Source of the DNA: DATGLG01 sp035294245
GTDB taxonomy: Bacteria; Pseudomonadota; Alphaproteobacteria; JACZXZ01
Reading direction: 5' to 3'
DNA length: 64,000 bases
Assembly: GCA_035294245.1 (NCBI GenBank)
Contig: DATGLG010000034.1
Location: 21,487-85,486, forward strand
The notes under the pieces are model-generated. The model was not told the DNA's origin. It did not search any database and saw only the letters and a list, made by a program, of their open reading frames with translations. Below, piece by piece: positions 8,578 to 15,868 of the stretch; within the stretch, counting starts at the first letter, position 1, and the number at the start of each line of letters is the position of its first letter. A program made the position numbers and the translations under genes.

Positions 8578-8606
8578 TTGCACCGGCAGGAAGCTTGGCA
8601 TAATGT
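8578..8606 (+). promoter_or_regulatory. Predicted promoter of the GntR regulator gene
   Basis: TTGCAC (8578-8583), a 17-base spacer, then TAATGT (8601-8606), 72 bases before the ATG at 8679. The -10 lies within the second copy of the 17-bp inverted repeat, so autoregulation is suggested. Confidence 0.5.
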
Positions 8607-8612
8607 ATTCCA
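8596..8612. promoter_or_regulatory. Candidate GntR operator, copy 2 (TGGnATA-N3-TATnCCA)
   Basis: TGGCATA-ATG-TATTCCA, a 17-bp imperfect inverted repeat. Together with the two bases before it (CT), 17 of 19 positions match the copy at 7670-7686. It overlaps the -10 of the promoter for the regulator gene that starts 67 bases downstream. Confidence 0.6.
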
Positions 8613-8678
8613 GACGCCGATGCCGCCGATTGCGGTGGCAGGCTACGCGCGGCGATCTCGGCAGGTGAGGAAAGTTCA

Positions 8679-9368
8679 ATGTCCGGCACGAAGCTGAACG
8701 TTCAGCCCATCGACGTCAATTTCGTTCTCAAGGACAAGATCTACGATTCGCTCAAGCAGGCCATCACGGCGATGAACATCTACGCCGAGCCGGGCGAGCC
8801 GCGCCTCGATGAGCGCCAGCTCTCCCTCGAGCTCGGCGTGAGCCGGACGCCCATTCGCGAGGCCATCGCGCGCCTCGAGCAGGAGGGGCTGGTTCGGACC
8901 GTGCCGCGCAAGGGGGTATTCGTCGTCCGCAAGAGCAAGCGGGAAATCCTGGAGATGATCACCGTATGGGCCGCGCTGGAAAGCATGGCGGCGCGCCTCA
9001 TCACGCAGCGCGCGAGCGATACGGAGATCGCGAAGCTTCGCGAGATGTTCGCAACCTTCGAAGGCGACCAGCTCGGCGCCCATATCGACGAATATTCCGA
9101 GACCAACATCAAGTTCCATACCGCCATTCTGCGCATGAGCCGCTGCGACCTTCTCTGGCAGACGGCGGAGAACTTGTTCATCCATATGCGGGCGATTCGG
9201 CACAAGACGATTCACGAGAATCACCGTGCAGAGCGCTCGATCATCGATCACCTGAACATTATCCAAGCCCTCGAGCGGCGCGATACCGAGCTCGCCGAGC
9301 GGCTTGTCCGCCAGCACACGCTCGATCTCGCGGCGCATGTGGAAAAGAACGTCCATTATCTCGATTAA
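8679..9368 (+). CDS. GntR-family transcriptional regulator, FCD subfamily
   Basis: This 229-residue regulator has an N-terminal winged helix-turn-helix (about residues 15-85, with RLDERQLSLELGVSRTPIRE as the recognition region) followed by an all-helical FCD ligand-binding domain. His147, His191 and His213 sit where FCD proteins bind a metal that usually helps coordinate a carboxylate effector. The ATG follows GTGAGGAAAGTTCA, a good ribosome-binding site. It lies directly upstream of the thiamine-diphosphate enzyme and frc genes (44 nt gap), so it probably heads that operon. Two copies of a 17-bp inverted repeat, one before this gene and one before the CoA-ligase operon, make it the likely local regulator. 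Oxalate, oxalyl-CoA, formate or glyoxylate are possible effectors; none is shown by the sequence. Confidence 0.92.
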   Translation: MSGTKLNVQPIDVNFVLKDKIYDSLKQAITAMNIYAEPGEPRLDERQLSLELGVSRTPIREAIARLEQEGLVRTVPRKGVFVVRKSKREILEMITVWAALESMAARLITQRASDTEIAKLREMFATFEGDQLGAHIDEYSETNIKFHTAILRMSRCDLLWQTAENLFIHMRAIRHKTIHENHRAERSIIDHLNIIQALERRDTELAERLVRQHTLDLAAHVEKNVHYLD

Positions 9369-9412
9369 CGACCCTGGTCTGCAGGCGGGGCAAGGCAAGC
9401 GGAGGGATGCCA

Positions 9413-11131
9413 ATGGCTGAAGCGGCAAAGAAAATCGAACCGTCGGCAGCGCCGGCCGACAAGATCTCGGGTGGCCATCTTGTCGCCAAGGCCCTCAAGA
9501 ACGAAGGCGTCGAGGTGATCTTCACGCTCTGCGGCGGACACATCATCGATATCTATGACGGCTGCCTTGACGAGGGCATCCAGATCATCGACGTCCGCCA
9601 CGAGCAGGTGGCGGCCCATGCCGCCGACGGCTATGCGCGCATGACCGGAAGGCCGGGTTGTGCCGTCGTGACCGCCGGCCCCGGCACGACGGATGCCGTT
9701 ACCGGCGTCGCCAACGCCTTCCGCGCCGAGAGCCCATTCCTTCTCATCGGGGGCCAGAGTGCGCTCAGCCAGCACAAGATGGGTGGACTACAAGATCTCC
9801 CGCATGTCGATATCATGCAGCCGATCACCAAGTTCTCGTCGTCGGTGCAGTCGACCCACCGCATCGCCGACATGGTGAGCATGGCCTTCCGCGAGACGGT
9901 CAACGGCGCGCCCGGCCCCGCTTTCCTCGAGATTCCGCGGGACGTTCTCGATGCCCAGATCGAGCTCTCCAAGGCGCGCATTCCCGCCAAGGGCAAGTAT
10001 CGCGCATCGACGCGGCTGATGGCCGATTCGGCAGATGTGGAGAAACTGGCCGATCTCGTCGTCAAGTCGGAGCGGCCTTGCATCCTACTCGGCACGCAGG
10101 TGTGGACCTGCCGAGCCGCCAAGGAGGCGATCGAGTTCGTGCGCAAGCTCAACGTGCCCGCCTATATGAACGGCGCCGGACGCGGCACGCTTCCGCCCGG
10201 CGATCCGCATCATTTCTCGAAGACGCGCTCGATGGCCTTCGACAAAGCGGATTTGATCATCATCGTCGGCACGCCGTTCGACTTCCGCATGGGCTATGGG
10301 CGCCGCCTCAACGCCGCGGCGACGGTCGTGCAGATCGACCTCGACTATCGCACCGTTGGCAAGAACCGCGACATCGATCTTGGGCTGGTCGGCGATTGCG
10401 GCGTCATCCTCAAGGCCGTCACCGACGCCGCCACCGGCCGCGCCGATAACGGCGCCAAGCGTCGCCAGGCCTGGCTCGACGAGCTGCGCAAGGGCGAGGC
10501 TGCCGGTGTCGAGAAGCTCATGACCCAGTTCAAGTCGGACTCGACGCCGATCAATCCTTATCGTGTCGCCTGGGAGCTCAACGAGTTCCTGACCGAGGAT
10601 ACGATCTATATCGGCGATGGCGGCGACGTGGTGACCATCACGGCTCAAGCGGTGCAGCCGCGCCGGCCGGGGCACTGGATGGATCCGGGCCCCCTTGGAA
10701 CCCTCGGGGTTGGCGTGCCCTTCGCCATGGCCGCCAAATTCGTCCACCCCGAGAAGGAGGTGCTTTGCTATTTCGGCGACGGCGCCTTCGCGATGACGGG
10801 CTTCGATCTTGAGACCTGCGTACGCTTCAAGCTGCCCTTCCTCGGCGTCATCGGCAATAACTCCGCGATGAATCAGATTCGCTACGGGCAGATCGCCAAA
10901 TACGGGGCCAATCGCGGCAATGTGGGAAACAAGCTGGGCGACGTGCCCTTCTCCAAGTTCGCCGAGATGCTGGGCGGCTACGGCGAGGAGGTGCGCGATC
11001 CGAGGCAGATCAGGCCGGCGCTCGAGCGGGGGCGTGAGGCCGTGAAGTCCGGCGTGCCCGCGCTCATCAATATCTGGGTCGATCCCGGGGTTTATGCGCC
11101 GGGGACGATGAATCAAACGATGTACAAGTGA
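9413..11131 (+). CDS. Thiamine-diphosphate-dependent enzyme, probable oxalyl-CoA decarboxylase (non-canonical)
   Basis: This is a three-domain ThDP enzyme of the acetolactate synthase/oxalyl-CoA decarboxylase superfamily (572 aa). The activating glutamate is Glu64 in DVRHEQVAAHAADGYAR. The C-terminal ThDP-Mg motif runs GDGAFAMTGFDLET to NNSAMNQ. It differs from classical Oxc, which I recall as having a RHEQHAGYAAS-type segment and different neighbouring sequence. By sequence alone it could be filed as an IlvB-like protein or a 2-hydroxyacyl-CoA lyase. The gene directly downstream, 70 nt away, is a clear formyl-CoA:oxalate CoA-transferase, which argues for conversion of oxalyl-CoA to formyl-CoA and CO2. 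Two ATGs compete (9407 and 9413); 9413 has the better spacing to GGAGG. No ALS regulatory subunit is nearby, which argues against branched-chain synthesis. Confidence 0.75.
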   Translation: MAEAAKKIEPSAAPADKISGGHLVAKALKNEGVEVIFTLCGGHIIDIYDGCLDEGIQIIDVRHEQVAAHAADGYARMTGRPGCAVVTAGPGTTDAVTGVANAFRAESPFLLIGGQSALSQHKMGGLQDLPHVDIMQPITKFSSSVQSTHRIADMVSMAFRETVNGAPGPAFLEIPRDVLDAQIELSKARIPAKGKYRASTRLMADSADVEKLADLVVKSERPCILLGTQVWTCRAAKEAIEFVRKLNVPAYMNGAGRGTLPPGDPHHFSKTRSMAFDKADLIIIVGTPFDFRMGYGRRLNAAATVVQIDLDYRTVGKNRDIDLGLVGDCGVILKAVTDAATGRADNGAKRRQAWLDELRKGEAAGVEKLMTQFKSDSTPINPYRVAWELNEFLTEDTIYIGDGGDVVTITAQAVQPRRPGHWMDPGPLGTLGVGVPFAMAAKFVHPEKEVLCYFGDGAFAMTGFDLETCVRFKLPFLGVIGNNSAMNQIRYGQIAKYGANRGNVGNKLGDVPFSKFAEMLGGYGEEVRDPRQIRPALERGREAVKSGVPALINIWVDPGVYAPGTMNQTMYK

Positions 11132-11201
11132 CGCGGAACTGCGGGCGGCTTAATCGCTGCCCGTTCTCCGTAGATCCAATCGAATGACGACGAGGCGAAG
11201 C

Positions 11202-12443
11202 ATGGGAAAAGCTCTCGATGGCATCCGCATTCTGGACATGACCCATGTCCAGTCGGGCCCGTCCGCGACCCAGATCCTGGCCTGGTTCGGCGCGGACGTG
11301 ATCAAGGTTGAATTGCCCGGCCGCGGCGACATCACCCGCCAACAGCTGCGCGACATCCCGGATGTCGACAGCCTTTATTTCACGATGCTCAATTGCAACA
11401 AGAGGAGCATCACCCTCAACACAAAGAACGCGATCGGCAAGGAGATCTTCCGGAAGCTGATCGCGTCCTGCGACGTGATGGTCGAGAATTTCGGACCGGG
11501 TGCCCTCGACCGCCAAGGCTTCACCTGGGACGTCATCCAGGCCATCAATCCGCGTATGATCTACGCCTCGATCAAAGGCTTTGGGCCGGGGCCTTATGCC
11601 GATTGCAAGGCCTACGAGAACGTCGCCCAATGCATGGGCGGGGCTGCCAGCACGACGGGATTCGATGACGGACCGCCTCTCGTCACCGGCGCGCAGATTG
11701 GCGATTCGGGAACCGGCATCCACTGCGTTGCCGGCATTCTCGCCGCGCTGTTTCAGCGCGAAAAGACGGGAAAGGGACAGCGCGTCGAAGTCGCCATGCA
11801 GGATTCGGTGCTCAATCTCTGCCGCGTCAAGTTGCGCGATCAGCAGCGGCTCGCGCATGGGCCCCTCAAGGAATATCCGCAGTATCCAAACAAGGCGTTT
11901 CCCGACGCCACGCCGCGCTCGGGCAACGCCTCGGGCGGCGGTCAGCCCGGCGAGGCGCTCAAATGCAAGCCGGGCGGCCCCAACGACTACATCTATGTCA
12001 TCATCCAGCCACCCGGCTGGGAGCCGCTCATGAAGCTGTGCGGACGGGAAGAGCTCATCGCCGATCCCAAATTCGCCACGCCGGAGGCGCGGCTTCCACA
12101 TCTCGACGAATGCTTCGCCATTATCGAGGAATGGACCAAGAAGCATACGAAGTTCGAGGTCATGGCAAAGCTCAACGAGTTCGACATTCCGTGCGGGCCG
12201 GTGCTCGACATGCGAGAGCTCGCGGCCGACGCATCGCTGCGTGCGCGCGACACGGTGGTCGAGGTCGATCATCCGAAGCGCGGAAGATTCCTGACCGTCG
12301 GCTGCCCGATCAAGCTGTCGGGCTCGCAGGTCGAGGTGAAATCTTCGCCGCTGCTTGGCGAGCATACCGATGAAATTCTGAGGGAGGTCGTCGGGTTCGA
12401 CGACAGCAAGATCGCGGAGGCGCGCGCACAAGGGGCGATCTGA
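11202..12443 (+). CDS. frc: Formyl-CoA:oxalate CoA-transferase
   Basis: This class III CoA-transferase (413 aa) moves CoA from formyl-CoA to oxalate, giving oxalyl-CoA and formate. Resemblance to Oxalobacter Frc runs end to end: LDMTHVQSGPSATQ at the start, NCNKRSITLNTK, VENFGPGALDRQGFTW, the catalytic Asp168 in TGAQIGDSGTG, the glycine loop SGGGQPG, and the C-terminal PLLGEHTDEIL. The glycine-loop region is shorter than in Oxalobacter. A first ATG at 11184 is possible, but GAGGCGAAGC sits correctly before 11202, and the family N-terminus begins there. It closes the gntR-ThDP enzyme-frc operon and converges on an SGNH hydrolase gene. The product formate would feed the formate dehydrogenase on the other side of the locus. 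Confidence 0.93.
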   Translation: MGKALDGIRILDMTHVQSGPSATQILAWFGADVIKVELPGRGDITRQQLRDIPDVDSLYFTMLNCNKRSITLNTKNAIGKEIFRKLIASCDVMVENFGPGALDRQGFTWDVIQAINPRMIYASIKGFGPGPYADCKAYENVAQCMGGAASTTGFDDGPPLVTGAQIGDSGTGIHCVAGILAALFQREKTGKGQRVEVAMQDSVLNLCRVKLRDQQRLAHGPLKEYPQYPNKAFPDATPRSGNASGGGQPGEALKCKPGGPNDYIYVIIQPPGWEPLMKLCGREELIADPKFATPEARLPHLDECFAIIEEWTKKHTKFEVMAKLNEFDIPCGPVLDMRELAADASLRARDTVVEVDHPKRGRFLTVGCPIKLSGSQVEVKSSPLLGEHTDEILREVVGFDDSKIAEARAQGAI

Positions 12444-12462
12444 ACGCCCGCCGCCACTTGTC

Positions 12463-13236
12463 CTATCGCGAGGCCAAGGTCGGCAGATCGGAGGCGATGA
12501 GCGAGGCCAATAGACGGCCGACGCAATGGTAGCCTGCGTCGGTCATATGCACATCGTCCGGCGAGACCATCTGGGAAAGCTTCTGGTGGCCCGATGCGAG
12601 CCAGAACCGCATCGCCTCGAAACGGTCGAAGAGCGCGATATTCGCCGTGTGGGCGATCTGGCGCAACGCGTCGTTGAATGCGGGATATTCAGAGTTCTTG
12701 AGGATGGCCGGGGCATATTGCGCGTCCATCAGGACGGTTTCGATCTTCGCCGCCTTGAGGCGCGCAAGGCCGTTCAAGACCTCCCGCTTGAAGCGCGCAA
12801 GGTTCCCGTCCTTGTGCAGGATCTCGTTGCTTCCGACCTGCCAGATCACGAGATCGGGTGACTGCGCGAGGACGTCGCGATCGAAGCGCGCCAGCATGTC
12901 CTGCGTCTCTTCGCCCGAGACGCCTTTGTTGAGCACGGTGATCGCACTGCGAGGAAAACGTCGCTTCAGCTCTAGCGCAAGCTGGGCAGGGTAACTATGC
13001 GCGGCGTCGCTGGCGCCCACCCCCGCCGTCGAGGACGAGCCCAATGCGACGATTCGCAGGGGAAGGCCGTGCAAAAGCAGGCTGCCCGCACGGGTGAGAG
13101 GCGCACCGAGCGTCAATGCCGAGCGGGGAGCACTGCAAATATCCGGAAGATCCTGCGCGAGCGCCGGTACGGCAAGGGAAAGGCTTATCGCCAGGACCGC
13201 ATTGCGGAGGATGGATGCGGCGAGGCGCGCGCTCAC
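12463..13236 (-). CDS. Exported SGNH/GDSL-type hydrolase
   Basis: This is a secreted or periplasmic SGNH-fold esterase/lipase-type protein (257 aa). After a signal peptide (hydrophobic stretch about residues 8-25, cleavage near ALA-Q), block I appears as RIVALGSSSTAG with the nucleophilic serine. The middle has a GSNE-type block III (WQVGSNEIL), and the C-terminus has the Asp/His block V in PDDVHMTDAGYH. The frame remains open well upstream, but a GTG at 13236 overlaps the stop of the preceding membrane protein gene (GTGA) and is immediately followed by the signal peptide, so it is the likely start. Coupling to a polytopic membrane protein suggests a role in modifying a surface glycan or lipid, for example deacylation. 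The substrate is unknown. Confidence 0.78.
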   Translation of the reverse strand: MSARLAASILRNAVLAISLSLAVPALAQDLPDICSAPRSALTLGAPLTRAGSLLLHGLPLRIVALGSSSTAGVGASDAAHSYPAQLALELKRRFPRSAITVLNKGVSGEETQDMLARFDRDVLAQSPDLVIWQVGSNEILHKDGNLARFKREVLNGLARLKAAKIETVLMDAQYAPAILKNSEYPAFNDALRQIAHTANIALFDRFEAMRFWLASGHQKLSQMVSPDDVHMTDAGYHCVGRLLASLIASDLPTLASR

Positions 13237-14636
13237 GCCGCGGGCTCCTGGCTCTCGCCCTGAAAAGCAAATCTTCGGATTCCCAAAAGCCTCGCTCCCC
13301 CGATAGCGAGTACGACGATAGGCACCCAGATGATGCGGCTCTGATAACGGTCGTTTGGGTTTGAAAGGGCGCCGCAAACAAAAGCATTCCCCAGAATCGC
13401 CAATAGGGTCAAGGCCACCAATGTCACGATGACCCGATCGCGCCGTCGCCAGCCCAGCCACAGCAAGGGGATGAGAGCACCCGCGGCGGCGAGGAGAAGG
13501 GGGATTTGCAATGCGTTGATATCGTCGAAATCAATGCCTTGCTGCTGCCGGGCATTGGAGAAGGCCGGCATCTCCCGAGGGTAGTATTTCTCAATGGCGT
13601 GACCGATGAAGAATTGCATCGGCGTGACACCATCCCCGGTAGCAATCATGACCAATTGCTGGAGCATGAGCTCCAGCGATTTCAGCGCGTAGGTGAAGGG
13701 ATAATCGCGGAGGCAGCCCTGGACGATGCGGGAGGCCTCCTTCTGCATGCCGGTCCAGCCGCCAAGACGCCAGAAATCGTCGTCATGCCACAGGAATTCG
13801 TTGGCGGTCGACGGGAGCCGGTTGCGCGCCATGCACAGGGTCGGCTTGTCCAGCCCGGATTTCTTGCAGACCTCATCGAGATAGCTCTTGGCGAGCCCGT
13901 CTTGAACCAAGAGGCCGAGGGTCAGCACGGCGCTTGGCTGCATCAGGAAGGCGCGACCGGTCATCAGCCAGTTCGAGCCGACCGCAAGGCCGAGTGCGAC
14001 AACAAACGCCACCACGATCGTATGAAGGCGGGGGCGCAAGAGAGGCCAACCACGCGCCGCCAGGTATCGCGAAGCGGCAAGGCACAAGATGAGGCCGCCG
14101 GAGAGGGCGAAATGCGTGGTATGGACGGCAATCCCCACGGAGAGAACGCCCGCCAGAGCCCAGCGGCGCCACGCCTCCAGCGCGCCATCTTCGAATGCCA
14201 GGGTGAGCGTCCCCAATACCACGGCGCCGGTGAAGGCGTCTGGCATGATCTCGCTGGTGAACCACGGCAGCCCCGTGAAGACGCAGAGAACGGCGCTGAC
14301 GATCACCAACAGCCGTGCCGCGCTCGAAGGCGCAAAGAGACGGAGGCTTTCGTAAAGAACGTAGGAGATCATCGCGCTTTGCGCGAAGACGAGCGCCCAT
14401 AGGCTGTGGCTCGCCCGGCCGAGCAGGGCAAATACGCCGTAGGCCGCCGTCCGGTAGATCGGCATATTCCAGGTGAACGGCATCACCACGTAATCGACGC
14501 TGTCGTAATAGACGAGGGGATAGCCGTTCCACAGAGCCGGCAATGCGAGCATGACCGCGACCGTTGCGATGGCCAATAATGGCCAGGGCACGATATCGGA
14601 GGCCGGACGGGTAAGGGTGCTCTGGTAGCTAGCCAT
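13233..14636 (-). CDS. Polytopic membrane protein of unknown function
   Basis: This 467-residue protein has roughly ten hydrophobic segments and a soluble loop between about residues 260 and 345 (DGLAKSYLDEVCKK onward). It resembles GT39/ArnT-type or DUF-class membrane glycosyltransferases in size and pattern, but I see no diagnostic motif and do not assign a family. An acidic pair in the first periplasmic loop (YYDSVDYVVMPF) is compatible with a GT-C fold. It is coupled to the SGNH hydrolase through a 4-nt GTGA overlap. No good ribosome-binding site precedes the ATG. Instead, a hairpin (14645-14659) and a larger inverted-repeat element (14691-14736) lie upstream, so expression may be controlled there. 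Confidence 0.7.
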   Translation of the reverse strand: MASYQSTLTRPASDIVPWPLLAIATVAVMLALPALWNGYPLVYYDSVDYVVMPFTWNMPIYRTAAYGVFALLGRASHSLWALVFAQSAMISYVLYESLRLFAPSSAARLLVIVSAVLCVFTGLPWFTSEIMPDAFTGAVVLGTLTLAFEDGALEAWRRWALAGVLSVGIAVHTTHFALSGGLILCLAASRYLAARGWPLLRPRLHTIVVAFVVALGLAVGSNWLMTGRAFLMQPSAVLTLGLLVQDGLAKSYLDEVCKKSGLDKPTLCMARNRLPSTANEFLWHDDDFWRLGGWTGMQKEASRIVQGCLRDYPFTYALKSLELMLQQLVMIATGDGVTPMQFFIGHAIEKYYPREMPAFSNARQQQGIDFDDINALQIPLLLAAAGALIPLLWLGWRRRDRVIVTLVALTLLAILGNAFVCGALSNPNDRYQSRIIWVPIVVLAIGGARLLGIRRFAFQGESQEPAA

Positions 14637-14644
14637 GACTTAAA

Positions 14645-14659
14645 TTCGCGCCGCGCGAA
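14645..14659. repeat. Short leader hairpin before the membrane protein gene
   Basis: TTCGCG-CCG-CGCGAA is a perfect 6-bp inverted repeat with a 3-base loop. It begins 9 bases upstream of the minus-strand ATG at 14636, where a ribosome-binding site would be expected. An A-run flanks it on the plus strand (T-run on the minus). Confidence 0.4.
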
Positions 14660-14690
14660 AAAACGGGCCCGCAACTCCTTACCAGTCGAT

Positions 14691-14736
14691 GACAGCGTCA
14701 GATACATGAAATCTGACGTATTCTCAATACGCTGTC
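14691..14736. promoter_or_regulatory. Nested inverted repeats overlapping a predicted minus-strand promoter
   Basis: Two perfect 8-bp inverted repeats overlap. The inner pair is CGTCAGAT (14696-14703) with ATCTGACG (14711-14718); the outer pair is GACAGCGT (14691-14698) with ACGCTGTC (14729-14736). On the minus strand, TTGAGA (14727-14722) and TATCTG (14704-14699), separated by 17 bases, fall inside the element. It is a credible operator or regulatory leader for the membrane protein/SGNH hydrolase pair. Confidence 0.5.
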
Positions 14737-14840
14737 GTCTCAACCGCGGTTTTAACGACTGAAAGATGAATGGACTCTGAACAAGCCATGTGCGCAGCGC
14801 CGGTTTTGAGCGAGCGCCGGAATTGGACGAGCAGGGCAGG

Positions 14841-15743
14841 TTATTGGCGCTGAAGATGCGCGGCCGCTGGGAAGCGCGAGAGAACTGCCGTCTTGTCTAT
14901 GGTGGCGGCGAATTCATCGCTGAGAAAATAGCGATATTCTTCTTCCCGTGCCGACGTAACGGGATCGGCCGCGGCGAGCGCCGCATCGCTGAGGCCGGGG
15001 TGGCACATGATCAGCGTGCCGGGCTCGGCGTTCTCGAGAAAGGCGGCGAAGAGCTGCGCATATGGGCGCCGGCCGGAGAAATCGTGCACGCCGCGGAATC
15101 GTCTATTCCCCGGAATGCCCGCCCTGCGCCCGCGCTGGGCAAGCCGGCGTCCGAGCAGGCTGATGATGAGAGATTCGCCGATGAATAGCCGGCGGGTGAG
15201 GATCGAGCCGAGAGGCTCGACGCAGTAGCGCAGATAGCCGCCATGAGACGCGAGCCGGTGCTGGAAAAGCTCGATCACGACGTCGCGGATGACAGGGAGC
15301 TGATGCGCATGCTGATGTCCGTCGAGATAGGCGGGCGGATGCCCGAAGACGGCCTCGAAGCGATCGATCTGCCGCGTCAACTCCGCTGCCACCTCCTCGC
15401 GCGGCAGCTGGCGCGTATAGGCCAAGACGATGAGTCTCGCAATACTGGGAAGGCGCCCCGAAGGTGCGAGACGCGGCATCGGGCCGAGGGGGCGTTGGTC
15501 GGTCAGGGTCAGGTGCAGCCCGATATCGGCCCGCTGCGCGAAGGGGCGAAGTGCCGCCCCTTCGTCCGGCCAGAAGGCGCTGACCGTCATGCAGCTTGTC
15601 GCGCTCAGGCGGCCGCGCGCAAGAAGGTCGCGGATGGCCCTGCCGACGCCTGGCGCAAGGCCGTAATCGTCGGCGCAGAGGACAATTGGAATGCGCCCGT
15701 CGGCGGTGGCGGGAGAGGTGGATTTGGCCTTGGATTGGGGCAC
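14841..15743 (-). CDS. ChbG/HpnK-family polysaccharide or hopanoid-associated deacetylase
   Basis: This YdjC/ChbG-family carbohydrate deacetylase-like protein (300 aa) has the family's metal-binding residues: the N-terminal double Asp in VLCADDYGLAPGVG (Asp25-Asp26), a conserved His in DIGLHLTLTDQRP, and DGHQHAHQLP with further His ligands. HpnK proteins of hopanoid producers belong to the same family, and a glycosyltransferase gene is divergently placed 125 bases away, as often seen in hopanoid or glycolipid loci. No other hpn gene is visible, so hopanoid involvement is only a possibility. The start codon is GTG, preceded by AAAGGGA. A chito-oligosaccharide deacetylase-like role is the alternative. 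Confidence 0.82.
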   Translation of the reverse strand: MPQSKAKSTSPATADGRIPIVLCADDYGLAPGVGRAIRDLLARGRLSATSCMTVSAFWPDEGAALRPFAQRADIGLHLTLTDQRPLGPMPRLAPSGRLPSIARLIVLAYTRQLPREEVAAELTRQIDRFEAVFGHPPAYLDGHQHAHQLPVIRDVVIELFQHRLASHGGYLRYCVEPLGSILTRRLFIGESLIISLLGRRLAQRGRRAGIPGNRRFRGVHDFSGRRPYAQLFAAFLENAEPGTLIMCHPGLSDAALAAADPVTSAREEEYRYFLSDEFAATIDKTAVLSRFPAAAHLQRQ

Positions 15744-15868
15744 GCGAATGTCCCTTTTGCAGGCGGAACCGGCTCCTATATAAAGGGGACCGATGCCGGT
15801 TTCGAGGACTTAGAGAACATCGCGACGGAAGCCCTTTGGCCGCCGGGGCGAAGCAAGGCCGGCTCAGG

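Noticed and set aside
9413..11131. Glyoxylate carboligase (Gcl)
   Set aside because: Gcl lacks the activating glutamate, having Val there; this protein has Glu64.
12463..13461. SGNH hydrolase starting at the first in-frame start, 13461
   Set aside because: The first 75 codons overlap the membrane protein gene and lack family resemblance; the signal peptide begins exactly at the GTG at 13236.
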